Shown piece after piece: positions 22,288 through 33,634 of a stretch of 64,000 bases of DNA; the first letter of the stretch is position 1; every line of letters starts with the position of its first letter. The translations under genes and the position numbers were made by a program. Where the stretch lies: assembly GCA_907165275.2 (NCBI GenBank), contig OU015658.1:2740501-2804500 (forward strand). The letters run 5' to 3'. Under the pieces are notes generated by a model that was given only the letters and a program-made list of their open reading frames with translations, was not told the DNA's origin and did no database searches. Origin of the DNA: Zygaena filipendulae (lineage: Eukaryota > Arthropoda > Insecta > Lepidoptera > Zygaenidae).

Positions 22288-22359
22288 GTTTCCGCCCGGG
22301 ATCGAACCGGGGGCCTTGTGCGTGTGAAGCACACGTGATAACCACTACACTACGGAAAC
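22288..22359 (-). tRNA. tRNA-Val(CAC)
   Basis: The reverse strand folds as a standard 72 nt cloverleaf: acceptor GTTTCCG/CGGAAAC fully paired; D arm with AGTGGTTA loop; anticodon stem TGTGC/GCACA perfect, loop TTCACAC with anticodon CAC (positions 34-36); five-base variable loop AGGCC; T arm CCCGG-TTCGATC-CCGGG perfect. No CCA is encoded, as in eukaryotes. The internal B box (GGTTCGATCCC) is intact, and a TTTTT Pol III terminator lies 5 bp past the 3' end (22282-22278). It is closely like the insect cytosolic tRNA-Val that I know. Everything indicates a functional gene. Confidence 0.95.
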
Positions 22360-23012
22360 TTATTATAAGAGGACGAAATTATTAAACTAAATGTACTTAA
22401 AAGTTACCTTAAGGTAAGGTATAACTTAAGTAGTTACTATATTATCTGTGTTATAGGTAAATTGTTTAAAACGTAGTGCGATATTTACGTCACGAATTAA
22501 GTTGTGAAAGACGTAAAACGTAGCAGTACATTATTTCAACACGAAAATAAAATTAGATAAACATTCTCGAAAATTTAAGTAGATCTCAAATATTTAAGCG
22601 ACAGTTATGTTAAGATTGAGTTAAGTCCCCCTAAATGTTTACACGCGGACTTGTTTGTACTGCGGAAGTTTATGGCTGGTAAACACGGGCTGAGTTCACA
22701 CGTACACGCTATGTGGACTGTGCGGCCCGCGGGCTGCGCTCGCACCGCCCCGGAGTATTTAGGCACCTACCTACCTACTGGAGAGTTGTTACTTTGACTT
22801 TACAATCAACGTAATAGAGCTTGTCTAAGCTAAAATAACGCGACCCTCCATCGGTACACGCACACGCACATCCGTTAAAATATCGATACGACACATAAAG
22901 GTAGTGAAACATTGGTTACTCAAGTTGACCTATAGTGAAACTGAAGAAATTGTCAATAAAACTAAAAACAATTAAGCAATGAATTTTTCAAGTAGCTTAG
23001 GAAACAACCATT
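22360..23012. other. no gene seen; GC-richer patch
   Basis: The segment 22640-22760 is rich in G and C ('ctgtgcggcccgcgggctgcgctcgcaccgcc') but has no notable reading frame. Possible regulatory DNA or repeat; unassigned. Confidence 0.35.
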
Positions 23013-23051
<39 letters not shown>

Positions 23052-23095
23052 CACGCACTCACGCACACCAAGCACACACACACACACTTACACAT
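23013..23095. repeat. (AC)n microsatellite, interrupted
   Basis: A pure AC run covers about 23014-23044, then broken AC-rich sequence to 23095. Confidence 0.9.
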
Positions 23096-23258
23096 ATAGA
23101 TTATATAAATTTTTAAGTCCATGTTGTATACATTTCTCAAAAGTTATTAGGTATACCGTATTTGTTAATCGCACTCGCAGATGGCCAAGATACAGGCTCA
23201 GCCTAGTTTGGTCACTGATAGATAGTTTCGTAATTTTGTATTCACCGTTTCTTTGTGT

Positions 23259-23289
23259 AATAAATAAATAAATAAATAAATAAATAAAT
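23259..23289 (+). repeat. (AATA)n, probably a retroelement tail
   Basis: Seven or more TAAA-type units. Similar tails follow LINE 3' ends elsewhere in the window (38243-38262), so a truncated LINE is likely but its body is not recognisable here. Confidence 0.6.
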
Positions 23290-23689
23290 CTGGTCCGTCT
23301 ATTCATCACAAGTGCGCAATACTGTCGCCGCACTCACACTATTAAAGAGATATTATCAATACAATATGATCTCGCACATCTAAAACTGCTTATTAAGTAA
23401 AGTGGGGCGCGTCATTTTAGTTTAGACGAGCGAGACGTTTATTACTTTGACTTACCTATCCAGCTCATCGACACTGCCTTGAAGCGAAAATTACTATGAA
23501 TCTATGCAACACCTTCCTTATCAAGTTTGGAATTTCTAACCAAATCCCCTGACCACGTCTTACATTGGTAAGGTTAAGGTTGGCACACAATGCTTTTATA
23601 GATTTCAGCGATTAGTATGAAAGTGCTGACTCTTAAAACGCAGTGATCTTTTGCTCAGTGTACCTATCTAAATTATATTCTATACATAT

Positions 23690-23960
23690 AAAACCGACTT
23701 CCAAAAACACAAAACTGAAAAGCTAAAAATAAAATGCTAAAATTAACAAAATACCGGTTTAATCCAAAAGACAAAATATTATTAATACACACTTAATATT
23801 ATTATTGGTTTGTGCTACCACTGATCGGTTTGAATTCGGTGACAAGCCCGCTGGTGTCTGCCCACTTAGGCTGTTCTGCTCACGGAGAGCTGGTGGCGGA
23901 AGTCGAATTAGCCCATATACCTCTATATTTGGCTTGTCACCGACTTCATATTCAGCATAT
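23690..23960. mobile_element. repeat family D, partial copy
   Basis: It begins AAAACCGACTTCCAAAAACA and shares with 49197-49485 the words 'aaaataccg...aatccaaaag', 'aatattattattggtttgtg' and 'gaattcggtgacaagcccgctggtgtctgcc'. The second foldback arm is truncated after 'gtcaccgacttca'. Confidence 0.65.
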
Positions 23961-23982
23961 AAAATTATACAGTGGAGTAGAA

Positions 23983-24220
23983 CAGTGGGGCAATTATGTA
24001 ACTTTTGTTGCTATCATATTTCAGTTTCAATTTGAAAAATAGTGGTTTTGTGATTGATTAATTAATGTTTAGGCAGCTTAAATTTTTGAAGTATGTTTAT
24101 TTTGGTTGATTGCTTGATATTGTAAGTATCAAAACCTATATACTGTAATCGCAAAACCGCCATGTTTTTGATTGCAACCGAAAAATGATAGAAACCAAAG
24201 TTACATAATAGCCCCTCTGG
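23983..24220 (+). mobile_element. MITE family E, copy 1
   Basis: About 238 bp. Left end CAGTGGGGCAATTATGTAAC, right end reversed CCAGAGGGGCTATTATGTAA, with arms extending into 'ctttTGTTGCTATCAT' and 'ATGATAGAAACCAAAG'. The interior has 'gattgattaattaatgtttaggcagctt' and 'aaaccgccatg'. A second copy in reverse is at 27329-27558. Confidence 0.75.
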
Positions 24221-24638
24221 TAACGTATAACTTTAATTATCAGTAAAATTAAAATACTAGTCACACTACTTTTACGAATTCATAAATTTTTTTTCGACAT
24301 AAAAAAATAAATTAAATAAATCGACGACGTTTATTTTATTGTTACCTATACCCACCATTGATATAAATCTCATCACGTCACGTCACGTCTGTGGAAGCAG
24401 TAAAAAGTGATTCTTTCACACAGCTAATTAAAATACTTTTAGCCGACGACTCATTATCTACATCTATCTAACCGTTAATTACTAATGTCAACTTGTCAAA
24501 CTATCAAACGAAAACTCGACTGATTTATGTACATCAATGGCCAGCTTTAGAAGCTTTAAAAAGCTATCGTAAATCGGTGTGATTATTTGAAACCACTAAT
24601 AATAATAATTTCTAAGCATGGCCGTTCTATGATAAACT

Positions 24639-25365
24639 AGTTGCCCCGGTTCCATCCGCGTAATTTTCGGGACTATCTCGGGAGTTCTCAGGATAAAATG
24701 TATGTTAAATACAGTATTAGTTGAGAACATTAGCTATATGTATGTACACGCTCAGTTTCATTCAAATGCATTAATTAGTTTTTGCGTGATTTTTGTAAGT
24801 ACTTATAAAAATACTCATTTTGTAAAAAAAAAACCGAGTTCCAATTACCAACTTCTCGTTGAACCCCCATTATTTTTATAATGTTTCCAATTTATTAAAG
24901 ACACGTCAGTTATACCATCTTTTATATTGAATGTTATATAGGTACTACCTGTGCCCTATGGTTTGACCCGGGTAACGTTCGGAATTCCCGCAGAAACTCT
25001 GATAAAAGTTACCTGAGTTACTCCTTATAACATTGGCCATCTGCCAGTGAAAGTCACGTCGAAATCGGTTCAACCGATTCTGAGTTCAGCCGGAATAAAC
25101 TGACAGACAAAACAAAATTAAGAACTGTATTTTTAAGTATCGTATGTATTTAGTAAAAGCTGTTATTTTAATATTGTAGAAAGTTTTTTTTATAATTATG
25201 TACACGAAATCTCGAAAACTACTCGGCCAATGAAGCTGGTTGGGTAGATATATGTACCTACTTATAAATAGGAGGCTATAAGAACGGATCTTATCTAATA
25301 CGGAGTCCCCGCAGACACTTCTAAATTCACGGGGGAGCGGGTGAAACCGCAGGGAATAGCTAGTT
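24639..25365. mobile_element. three Helitron-like fragments
   Basis: About 24639-24790 (minus, 'ctagttgccccggttccatccgcg'), 24943-25112 (minus, 'gtgccctatggtttgacccg'... 'gtcacgtcgaaatcggttc') and 25195-25365 (plus, ending 'gggtgaaaccgcagggaatagctag'). All are decayed. Confidence 0.55.
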
Positions 25366-25536
25366 ATAAATGTAATCAATGTAATTAATTCATTTCTTTT
25401 GTGTGATTTATTACATTACATTTTACGTTTGTACACTGGTTACTTCCTGAACTAAACTAAACTAGTCTAGGTTTTTTGGATTAAATCACAAATGAAATAC
25501 TAATTAGGAAGTTTTTTTTTAACTATTCACAAATCT

Positions 25537-25724
25537 TTACTAATATTATAAATGCGGAAGTGAGTTTGTTTATTTGTTCGTAAACAGCTCAATCAAAATC
25601 AACATAAAATTTTGCATTTACATTGTCAGGGGTACAGAGAAGGAAGGACATACGGTGCTTTTTATCCCAGAATTCCCGAGGGAACTCCGAGGTATTTTAT
25701 ATTTTACCCCACCGCCTGCTAGTT
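25537..25724 (+). mobile_element. Helitron-like element, decayed 3' hairpin
   Basis: It starts 'tactaatattataaatgcggaagtgag', runs through 'cattgtcaggggtacagagaaggaaggaca' and 'cccgagggaactccgagg', and ends 'ctgctag'. The terminal hairpin is replaced by unrelated AT-rich sequence. Confidence 0.6.
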
Positions 25725-26679
25725 GTTTAGTATAAATGGTATTTCCCATCACATCGCGACATCAGCCGTTTGTAAACCCACTCGCCGGAACGACTCTAGA
25801 CCACGGCTGTAAAACTTTTACAACGTCCTTAAAAACCAAAATAGGCTGATACACTATAAAACAGCTTTTATTGCAGCAAGTCAACTCTTCGAGTGTAGAT
25901 ACGTACAGTGGTATTAAGATAAATTGCTTTTTGAATGTGTTTTGAATTATAAAATGTGGCTTAATTAGTTTTTCGGTTCTTCTTTATAAAGGTATTAATA
26001 AAATATATAGTGGGTAGATACGTAATAACCCGACACTAAACTAAGCAATTATTTTCTCGGGTTCGGTGACTGAACAAGTACTAACTACACTTTAAACCCA
26101 GCCGGGTCAATGTTTTTGAAATTAAAATCTTCCTAAAATTTTTATATATCTTGTGCATAGTACGTTATTTTTAAAATTTTCTAAGAGAAAGGAGACTGTG
26201 CCTAAATGTGTTTATGGACATTATCGTATGCGAGATTGCTTTTGATTAACTACCATATTTTGAACATAAAATATTTTTAACGAATTTAAAATCTATTGGT
26301 TTATACATGAATTGTAAAACTACATCGATATACGAAGCAATAAAACTCCGGCCCATGTAGCGCGTGCAGCTATTTTTAAACAGTTTATCGCCGGTTACGG
26401 ATTGAAAAATTCAAATCTCAACATAAAACTCTCACAAATGCTTTGTATCAAAATAACGTGATATTCGGGGATAAAATCACATTCTATGTCATTTTTGACT
26501 TGACTTTTCCACGTGCGTTTTATAGTTTTTACGAATATAGGAAAACCGCGGGTACCTGCAGCTAGTTATAATACTTATAGCTACTTTGATGCAGACGTAA
26601 ACTTCTGGAAAATTGATAGTGTAAAAAGCACTTCTTATACTAAAATCTCTTGATCTTTTGCCAGAGGCGAGCACTTTAT

Positions 26680-27008
26680 ACAGGGCGTCTCGTAAATCGA
26701 TCCAGAACCGGGTGAATAGGCTAAGTTATAACTTAATAGAAAAACGTGAAAAAAAAATCTTTAAAATTTATAAAAATTTACACTCTGCGACGATTTCCAT
26801 TTCTTCTTATAGTGTAATCCTGAATAGTGTTTCTGAAGACTACTGCTTAAAATTTAAGTTTTTGCCAATGAAGTTTTCAAAATTATTACTTTCGTCAGGT
26901 TTTAATGACTTTTTGATATATTTAAAATAAAGATATTTATATTTTTCTGTTAACAGCTGTTATGACTTAGCCTATCACCTAGCTGGTTCTGGCTTGACGT
27001 GGATTTAC
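26680..27008. mobile_element. MITE family F (single copy seen)
   Basis: Left end 'gtaaatcgatccagaaccgggtgaataggctaagttataac' pairs with right end 'gttatgacttagcctatcacctagctggttctggc...ggatttac', arms of about 45 bp with mismatches and small gaps. Length is about 330 bp. The 90-codon frame inside (26658-26930) has no domain and spans the left arm, so it is not called as a gene. Confidence 0.65.
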
Positions 27009-27328
27009 AATACATAATAGATATACAGGTATATCTACTAGCTTAATTTCTTTGTTTAGGAGTTGGACGTACTGACGCCATAAACATAATAAATAATACC
27101 TACCAACAAAAGAGGGTACATAACAATGAATCGGTTGTTACTTTTACATTTCTAATTTCACCGCTCACAGTCATATCCTCTTTACATGTGAATTGTAATC
27201 TAGTTTAAAGTGAATATCCTATTGTAACAATGGTCAAGCTAATGTGTAAATATTGTGCGATGCGGTGACCATCATCCCGTGTAATGGGTACGACGCACCA
27301 GAGATACAGCAGCAATCACTGGAAGTGA

Positions 27329-27558
27329 CCAGAGGCTATTATGTAACTTTTATTTTAACCTTACCGCAAAAACATGGCGGTCTCGCGATTCGAATATGCA
27401 CATTTTGACAACTACAATATTTAGTTGACAACCAAAATAAACATACTTACTAGAAAAGTTGAAGCTGTCTAAACGTGATTAATTAATCACAAAATCGTTG
27501 TTATTGTGATTGAAACTGAAATATGACAGCAACAAAAGTTACATATTAATTACCCGCA
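27329..27558 (-). mobile_element. MITE family E, copy 2
   Basis: Left end CCAGAGGCTATTATGTAACT, right end reversed TGCGGGTAATTAATATGTAA. The interior is the reverse complement of copy 1 at 23983-24220 ('aaaacatggcggt', 'aacgtgattaattaatcac'), with small differences at the ends. Confidence 0.75.
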
Positions 27559-28380
27559 GATTAGAGTGAATGAAACGGGCAGCTGCTATGAAAAGAAATA
27601 CCTGTTGAAAGCTTCAATATTACGAGTAATATAAAAGGTATTCCATTCATTCACAAGATATAATTTTCATTCAGAATAGATAGATAAAGGTAAGTATAAA
27701 AATATTATGTAGAGTAGAATTTATGATCAAGCTAAGATCTGGCACAGAGATTCATAATTTGTATATTTTATTTACTGTAACTTCAAGTAGTTTTCTTTAC
27801 TATTTATTGCTTTTGACTGTTTTATTTGAGTTTTGTTAATGGAAATTCAAGTGTGGCAGATTGAAAACACACCTAGCTTACAGAAATTCAGAAAGTACAT
27901 ACATACGTCTCCATTAATTATTACGTTAGTATATTTTAAGTACGTTGTTGAATTGCATAATATTATTTTAACTTTTTAAATTCCGTGTCATTTAAGAATT
28001 TTGTTTTTAATATGATTTTTTAAACTATCCAGAGCATCTAGGTCTATGTAGCTGTTTATTAGAGTGGGTACGTATAGTGGAGGTGTGCAGCGACCCGCGA
28101 TAGAGTCATTTCCTGATTTCGATGTCGCCATGCAGCATAGTATAGAACTCTAAATTTTACATATACCTACATATACACTCGCCTGTACTTGTTTAAGGAG
28201 TGGGCCAACTCTCAAGATTGTTCAATTAAGTTCCTTGTTAATTACCACTTCTCAAACTAGCTAAGCTCTTAAGTCTTGATTTGTCTCTATTATTAGCGCA
28301 ATGAGCGAAGCACAATATGTATCTTGAGATGTGACCGGCTCCAGGCTGAATAGTCTTTATCAATATACGAATATATATAC
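27559..28380. other. no gene seen
   Basis: AT-rich sequence with short frames only. Confidence 0.4.
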
Positions 28381-28870
28381 GACTAGCTGACCCCCGCGGT
28401 TTCACCCGCGGTAATTTCGAAGTTCCCGCAGGAATTCCGGTATAAAAAGTATTATATGTCACTCAGGATCACTGTAGCTTCCTATATGTGAAAGAATTTT
28501 CAAAATCGCTTCAGTATATCCAGAGATTATCCCCTACAACCTCACAAACTCACAATCTCCGGAGTTCCTGCGGGAATTTCAGGATAAAAAGTACCTTATG
28601 TCACTCAGGATCACTGTAACTTCCTATAAGTGAAATAATTTTTAAAATCGGTTTAGTAGATCCAAAGATAGCTGTTCCCCCGAGGTTTTACCCGCGGGAA
28701 ATTCGGAGTTCCCACGGGAATTCCGGAATAAAAGTACCCTATGACTCTCAGGATCACTGCAGCTTTCTATAAGTGAAATAATTTTCAAAATCTGTTCAGT
28801 AGATCCAGAGATTACCCCCTACAACGTCACAAACTCACAAACCCACCAACTCACAAACTTTTGTTCTTTA
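28381..28870 (-). mobile_element. tandem array of three Helitron-like units
   Basis: Starts with CTAG ('actagctgacccccgcggtttcacccgcgg'). The block 'tcactcaggatcactgtagcttcctata...gtgaaa..attttcaaaatc' occurs three times, at about 28457, 28601 and 28742, roughly 140-145 bp apart. Each is preceded by a 'ggagttcc(c)..ggaattcc' block, and the second and third are separated by a new 'agctgttcccccgaggttttacccgcggg' end. This fits serial end-joined insertion or tandem rolling-circle copies. Confidence 0.65.
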
Positions 28871-30180
28871 AAATATTAGTATAGATAGATAGCATAGATT
28901 ACATACAATATTATTAACATATTATTTTAAAATGCCATCTGTGTTTGTGTCTGTGCGTGTGTATTTGCTATAGTAAATATAAAAACTGGCAGTTAGCAGA
29001 TAACTTAAGAAAATAAGTATAATTTTTTTCATAAAACTACTGAGTTGCTACGACAGAGGGAGAATTATAGAGTAGGTAAATTGGAATTTGGAACAAACCT
29101 ATAGGTATGTATTTCAATGTGAGTTTAAATTTTATTTTCGTAAATGATATACGGAATTGACCTCAAATATATTATCTCGTACCAAAATATGACAATACGC
29201 ATTGTATTTTAGAACTCACGCACCATAGAGTTTTCTGTACCGACAATTTGTGTCGATTTGGTGATGCCACATACACTATACGAATAATTGTCTATTGTTG
29301 CCGTATTTATTGGTTGTTTTATGTGATTTAGTTTATGGAGATAGGATCTTTTGATGCGGTTGTTAAGTGCCGTAAAAAGTTATTACTGTGTGTGCTCAGT
29401 AACTACATATTTTGTCCACTTTTTTCCGTGTAGGTAATAGACACCGCTCGGTGAGCAGACATCGACAGTCTAGGGTTGCCGACCTCAGTACACAGATTTC
29501 CGAGGAATTTACTATCAAACTGCGAGATGTGACTAAAAAAGGTGGACCCTGATGTTAGAAATTACAATTAGAAATCATCCCAATAAAAATAGTTTTTGTT
29601 TATTATTTAAAAAATATTACTTTTATTAGTGATTATTTGAAATGTACAAAATAATTTTAAGTGAGTGAGCTGTGCATTACAAGTCTTTTTTTAACATACT
29701 TTCCCGGCTGCACCCGCCAATAACCAACCAAAGTTTCATCGCAATCGGTAAACAAACAAAGAAACGTTGGTGTTCATTCGATTACTTCTCTCTCTCTGCC
29801 GGAGGTTGCCTACGGAAACATCGCTTTTAGCAATATAGATACATACATTGTACATATTTTGATAACGTGTTCTTCTGCTGTGTGTGTGCAAAAAAGTATA
29901 TTCGGTTTGATTTGAATCGATCTCTAAAGCTCTAGAAACGGGACGTTCTTCTCGCGGGACGGTTGGCAACCCTGATCGAAATTGACAGGAAAATTGGCCG
30001 ACAAATTAGAGCTATTTACGGCGGGGTTTGTCTGACTGACACAGATTATGAGCAATCATCATTGGTCACGTATACTGGTATAGGTAGGTATACGTGACCA
30101 TTATTTACATAGGTTTAATTAAATATAATAATAATGTGACCACATTTCAATAGTTATATATTTTTCTCTGTGTTCTAATT
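28871..30180. other. no gene seen; possible decayed TIR element inside
   Basis: 'agggttgccgacc' at about 29473 and 'ggttggcaaccct' at about 29960 are near-perfect inverted words, possibly the ends of a 500 bp element. Otherwise AT-rich DNA. Confidence 0.35.
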
Positions 30181-31535
30181 ATACCTGTCACGCGGATGAA
30201 CTTGGTTTTAGGTAACGGTTTGCCTTTTTAAACGACTTCCAAAAAAAAGAGTTTCTGCATTCGGCTGTATATAATAATTTAACTGGCTGTGGATGTGGAT
30301 TTAAACATCTATAGGTAGAAAATGACCACTTTCCTAAAATATCCACAGTAGCGGCAGCAGGATGGATGATATCACCCAAGGGGAAGCTTCCCGCTGGGCG
30401 AGGTGGTACGCCCGGGGAACCGCGGCTCCAGCTGTAGATCATCGGAGGTCGTATATTATATGCAGCGCAGGCGCGCTTCGTTAGCGCGATTCAGGATTTC
30501 TTTGCTTTGTTGTAGTTCGTTACTTGAAACCACCACTTGTTTTTACTAAAATGACTACTTTCCTAAAATGTCTACTTTCCCAAAACGACTACTGCGTTTT
30601 AGGATAGGTAGGTACATGACAATGACAAACTCAAAACTAAGGAAGCAACAATTAACATAGGCACCGCGCAGCTTCTAGTTAAATTCCAAAAACTATGAAA
30701 GCTCTACATAAGAATATTATAAATTAATTCTTTAACGAACGTATTTATATCATGTCAAGATATTCAGATTCATTATTAGAGTAGATGATGATTTCGATAA
30801 CAAGCACAGCTCATTTAGATTTAGAAAAATAATTGTGATATTTAGTAAGGCTAATTAATACAAAGAGAGCGGACAGGCGTAAGCGGGATCAAATAAAGAG
30901 ATAACGTATGGCGAGCACTTCGTACATACGTACCTATATGTTGCAGGCAATTTGTTTATTTTACAGTTGATATTAAAGCAACATACGCTGGGGTATAACC
31001 TGCATCCGCAACATACCCAGAAGCGAAGATAAGTCGTAGATTTCACAAAAGTATTTAAAACCAGTTTCAGTCATAGATTCTTTTATTTTCTTGGCGAATT
31101 TGTCTATAGTAAAATTAATAAAAAATTAACCATACATAAACTAAATAAATATAAATGCAAAAAAATTGTAACTGAATGGCTCCTTTCACTAAATTACGAG
31201 CAAACAGAGAATTTCCTACATATAATCGGGTGATATTAATTTGATCTATTGTATTATAAAAATTTACATACGATATATATGTTATGAGATTGGTATTGCA
31301 ATGGATATTTTATAATAAGTGTATGTATAATTTCTTTTTTACCTAACCAGTGCTATCGGAAGGTTGCTGGTGCTTATGGCACGGGTATTCCCAGTATAAA
31401 TACCAGCTTTAAAACTTTTAAATTTAAGTAAAAACCAGTATAAAAGTGGTATATATTAAGTGGGTTTCAGTGTAAAAAAATTTAAGCGAAATAAAGATTA
31501 TTATTATTATATTATTATTATTAATTTTTTTTTTA
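30181..31535. other. no gene recognised; mixed repeat-like DNA
   Basis: 'aacgacttccaaaaa' near 30231 resembles an end of repeat family D. The block 30350-30480 is GC-richer and reads like part of an old repeat. The words 'actactttcctaaaat' recur near 30310 and 30547. Confidence 0.35.
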
Positions 31536-31600
31536 GCTGTTCCCCGCGGTTTCACCTGCGTTTACTTCGGAGATCCTGCTGGAATTCCGTTTCGTGTTCT
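31536..31600 (-). mobile_element. Helitron-like 3' fragment
   Basis: 'agctgttccccgcggtttcacctgcgtttacttcggagatcctgctggaattccg' is the reverse of the common 3' end. Confidence 0.55.
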
Positions 31601-31835
31601 AAATAAAAATAAATTAATAAATTAATATAAGAAAGCTTTTACAGTTCATGCGCAAATCCACCATAGCAGGCACGGTGGGAATGCCCACACGCCTCATCGA
31701 GGTCAACAGGAAGCGTTGGCCTATCCTGAAACTGCAGTCTCCAAAGGTACTCGACTTATTTCAGTTGGGAGTCGTTGTAGGCGCGTCCTTAGTCCGACTT
31801 GCATTCGGTCGATGTTCGGATGGCCGGAACCACAC

Positions 31836-32103
31836 CCTTTTTAGGGCTCCGGGGCTCTATTACTAAGACTCCGCTGTCCGTCCGTGCATCTGTCTGTCTG
31901 TCCATCTGCCTCATGAACCGTGATAGTTAGACGTGCAGTTGAAATTTTTACTGATGATGTATTTCTGTTGCCACTATAACAACAAATACTAAAAAAAAAC
32001 TTAAGGGGCTCCCATTCAACAAACGTGATCTTTTTCCGTTTTTATAGATAATGGCACGGAACCCCTCGTACGCGAGTCCGGCTCACACTTGGCCGATTTT
32101 TTA
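31836..32103 (-). mobile_element. repeat family G, short copy
   Basis: It begins 'agggctccgg', then 'ccgtccgtgcatctgtctgtctgtcc', and ends 'atggcacggaacccctcgtacgcgagtccggctcacacttggccg'. Reversed, these match the copy at 51866-52508 ('cggccaagtgcgagtcg', 'agggttccgt', 'gacggacagacagacag'). This is a common insect noncoding transposon type; its class is uncertain. Confidence 0.6.
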
Positions 32104-32404
32104 AGGACTGCGTCCGCGCCTGTAACAGTTTTCGTTTTTACCATTTGTAAACGGACCGATTTTTACAAATTGTCTGCGACATACACGTGAATTAGAGATG
32201 TATTAATATATTCGAGCGGTCGGTGCACGGTTGAGGGAGCAAGATGAAGCCATAGCGAATCGCGATGCGTGCACGCACTACATAGTATAGCCAACGATCA
32301 ACAGTGCGCAGGAGTCGAGATTGTATCGTATGTATAGGTACAGTTAACGAAATAAGTGCGCACCACAGACTTTATAGACGCATAGGAAGCGTTTCATTCC
32401 CTCT

Positions 32405-32560
32405 ACTAACTGTTCCTGCGGTTTCACCCGCGTTAATTTCGGAGTTACCGCAGGAATTACGAGATAAAAAGTGCCCTTTGTCCTTTTCTGTATCCCTGAA
32501 ATCGTGAATTATGCAAACTTTCATGATGATCGATTGAGTGAAACGCGCTAATGCGTAAAA
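32405..32560 (-). mobile_element. Helitron-like fragment
   Basis: 'aactgttcctgcggtttcacccgcgttaatttcggag' followed by 'tgtccttttctgtatccctg' and 'catgatgatcgattgagtg'. CTAG has become CTAA. Confidence 0.55.
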
Positions 32561-32691
32561 CGTAACAATTAAACCAAATCAACATAGAAATCAAGATCCG
32601 ATCCTTAAGATTATTTTCCTACCACGTGCTCGACAATGTCTAATTACATATCGCTTTAGTGAATATCTGTTATGGTGTTATAATTATGTCT

Positions 32692-32717
32692 AAATAAATA
32701 AATAAATAAATAAATAT
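32692..32717. repeat. (AAAT)n
   Basis: Six TAAA-type units following 'attatgtc'; a retroelement tail is possible but no body is recognised. Confidence 0.7.
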
Positions 32718-33012
32718 CACGCAATCTCTACGTAAAGTAAGGCATTACATCCCAACTCAAGGGCAGGGAGGTTATGTTGTATGAAACTCCCAAGGGAGTA
32801 AAGTGATTTGAGTTTGGAACGTTAAAATTTATAGGAAAACTCTTAGCATTTTATTCTTTTTATGTGATCTGCCGGTGGTGGCCAGATAGATTTTCGAATA
32901 AACCCTCTTTACAATGCCCGTTTAAACAGGGTTTATGTCTCGCAGTAGGTATAAAAGGAAAGTAGGTATGCCCCTCGAGGATAAAGCCTGTTTTCGTCGC
33001 AGGCGGCTTAAG

Positions 33013-33127
33013 CCCCTCGCTTCACTCAGGACTCTACATAACTCCCTCGCTTCGCTCAGGAGTTAAATTTTTAATTTCCCTCACTATGCTCGGGGAACTC
33101 TAGAGTCCCTTCTTACGCTCAGAGTTC
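33013..33127. repeat. four-unit imperfect tandem repeat (~30 bp)
   Basis: 'cccctcgcttcactcaggac', 'tccctcgcttcgctcaggag', 'tccctcactatgctcgggga' and 'tcccttcttacgctcagagt' follow at about 30 bp steps. The sequence just upstream (32860-33010) is GC-richer and looks like part of the same dispersed repeat. Confidence 0.65.
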
Positions 33128-33274
33128 AATATACCGCCCGTGACGTAAGACACTGCTTTACTCCCTCGGTGCATAATCCACTATTATAATCTTAAGACTA
33201 TATTTATAATCTTAAGGATCATTTTTTTTATTTGTTTTAGGTAGGTAGGTAGGTTTTCATGTCCAGATTTATAA

Positions 33275-33634
33275 CTGCCCCCTTAGCCAAATTTACAATC
33301 CAAAATCGGTAACGCATAGCCAACTAAACAACGTATCGTCAGGTGACGTGGCCGCGTAAAATCGTCCAATCAAAGGTCCAGTTTGCGTGCCCATGTGACA
33401 TGACGATACGTTGTTTAGTTGATTGCATTGAATCGAAAAAACTTTATTTGACACAACACAACATATCACGTATAAACAACTATATTACCATAACAAGTAT
33501 TGAGGGTTCGCCTCTCAACCGTCACCGCTGAACAGTTCTTAGTATGAACTTTGTAGATATTAGGAGATAGTTTGCTATAGCGTTACCGGTTGGTTATACA
33601 TTATAAATTATTGTCAACTTAGCTAAGGGGGTAG
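33275..33634. mobile_element. MITE family I with nested palindrome
   Basis: About 360 bp. Left end CTGCCCCCTTAGCCAA pairs with right end TTAGCTAAGGGGGTAG, and the inner words 'cggtaacgcatagccaac' pair imperfectly with 'gttt(g)ctatagcgttaccgg'. Inside lies a perfect 21 bp inverted repeat, 33321-33341 with 33401-33421. Confidence 0.65.

Noticed and set aside
26658..26930. 90-codon frame as a small gene
   Set aside because: It covers the left arm and centre of MITE family F and has no recognisable motif.
31648..31866. 72-codon frame beside repeat family G
   Set aside because: The sequence reads smoothly but ends inside the repeat, and I recognise no domain; more likely retroelement debris.
33013..33127. 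CRISPR-like array
   Set aside because: Four imperfect, directly recurring words without constant repeats and unique spacers; the genome is eukaryotic.
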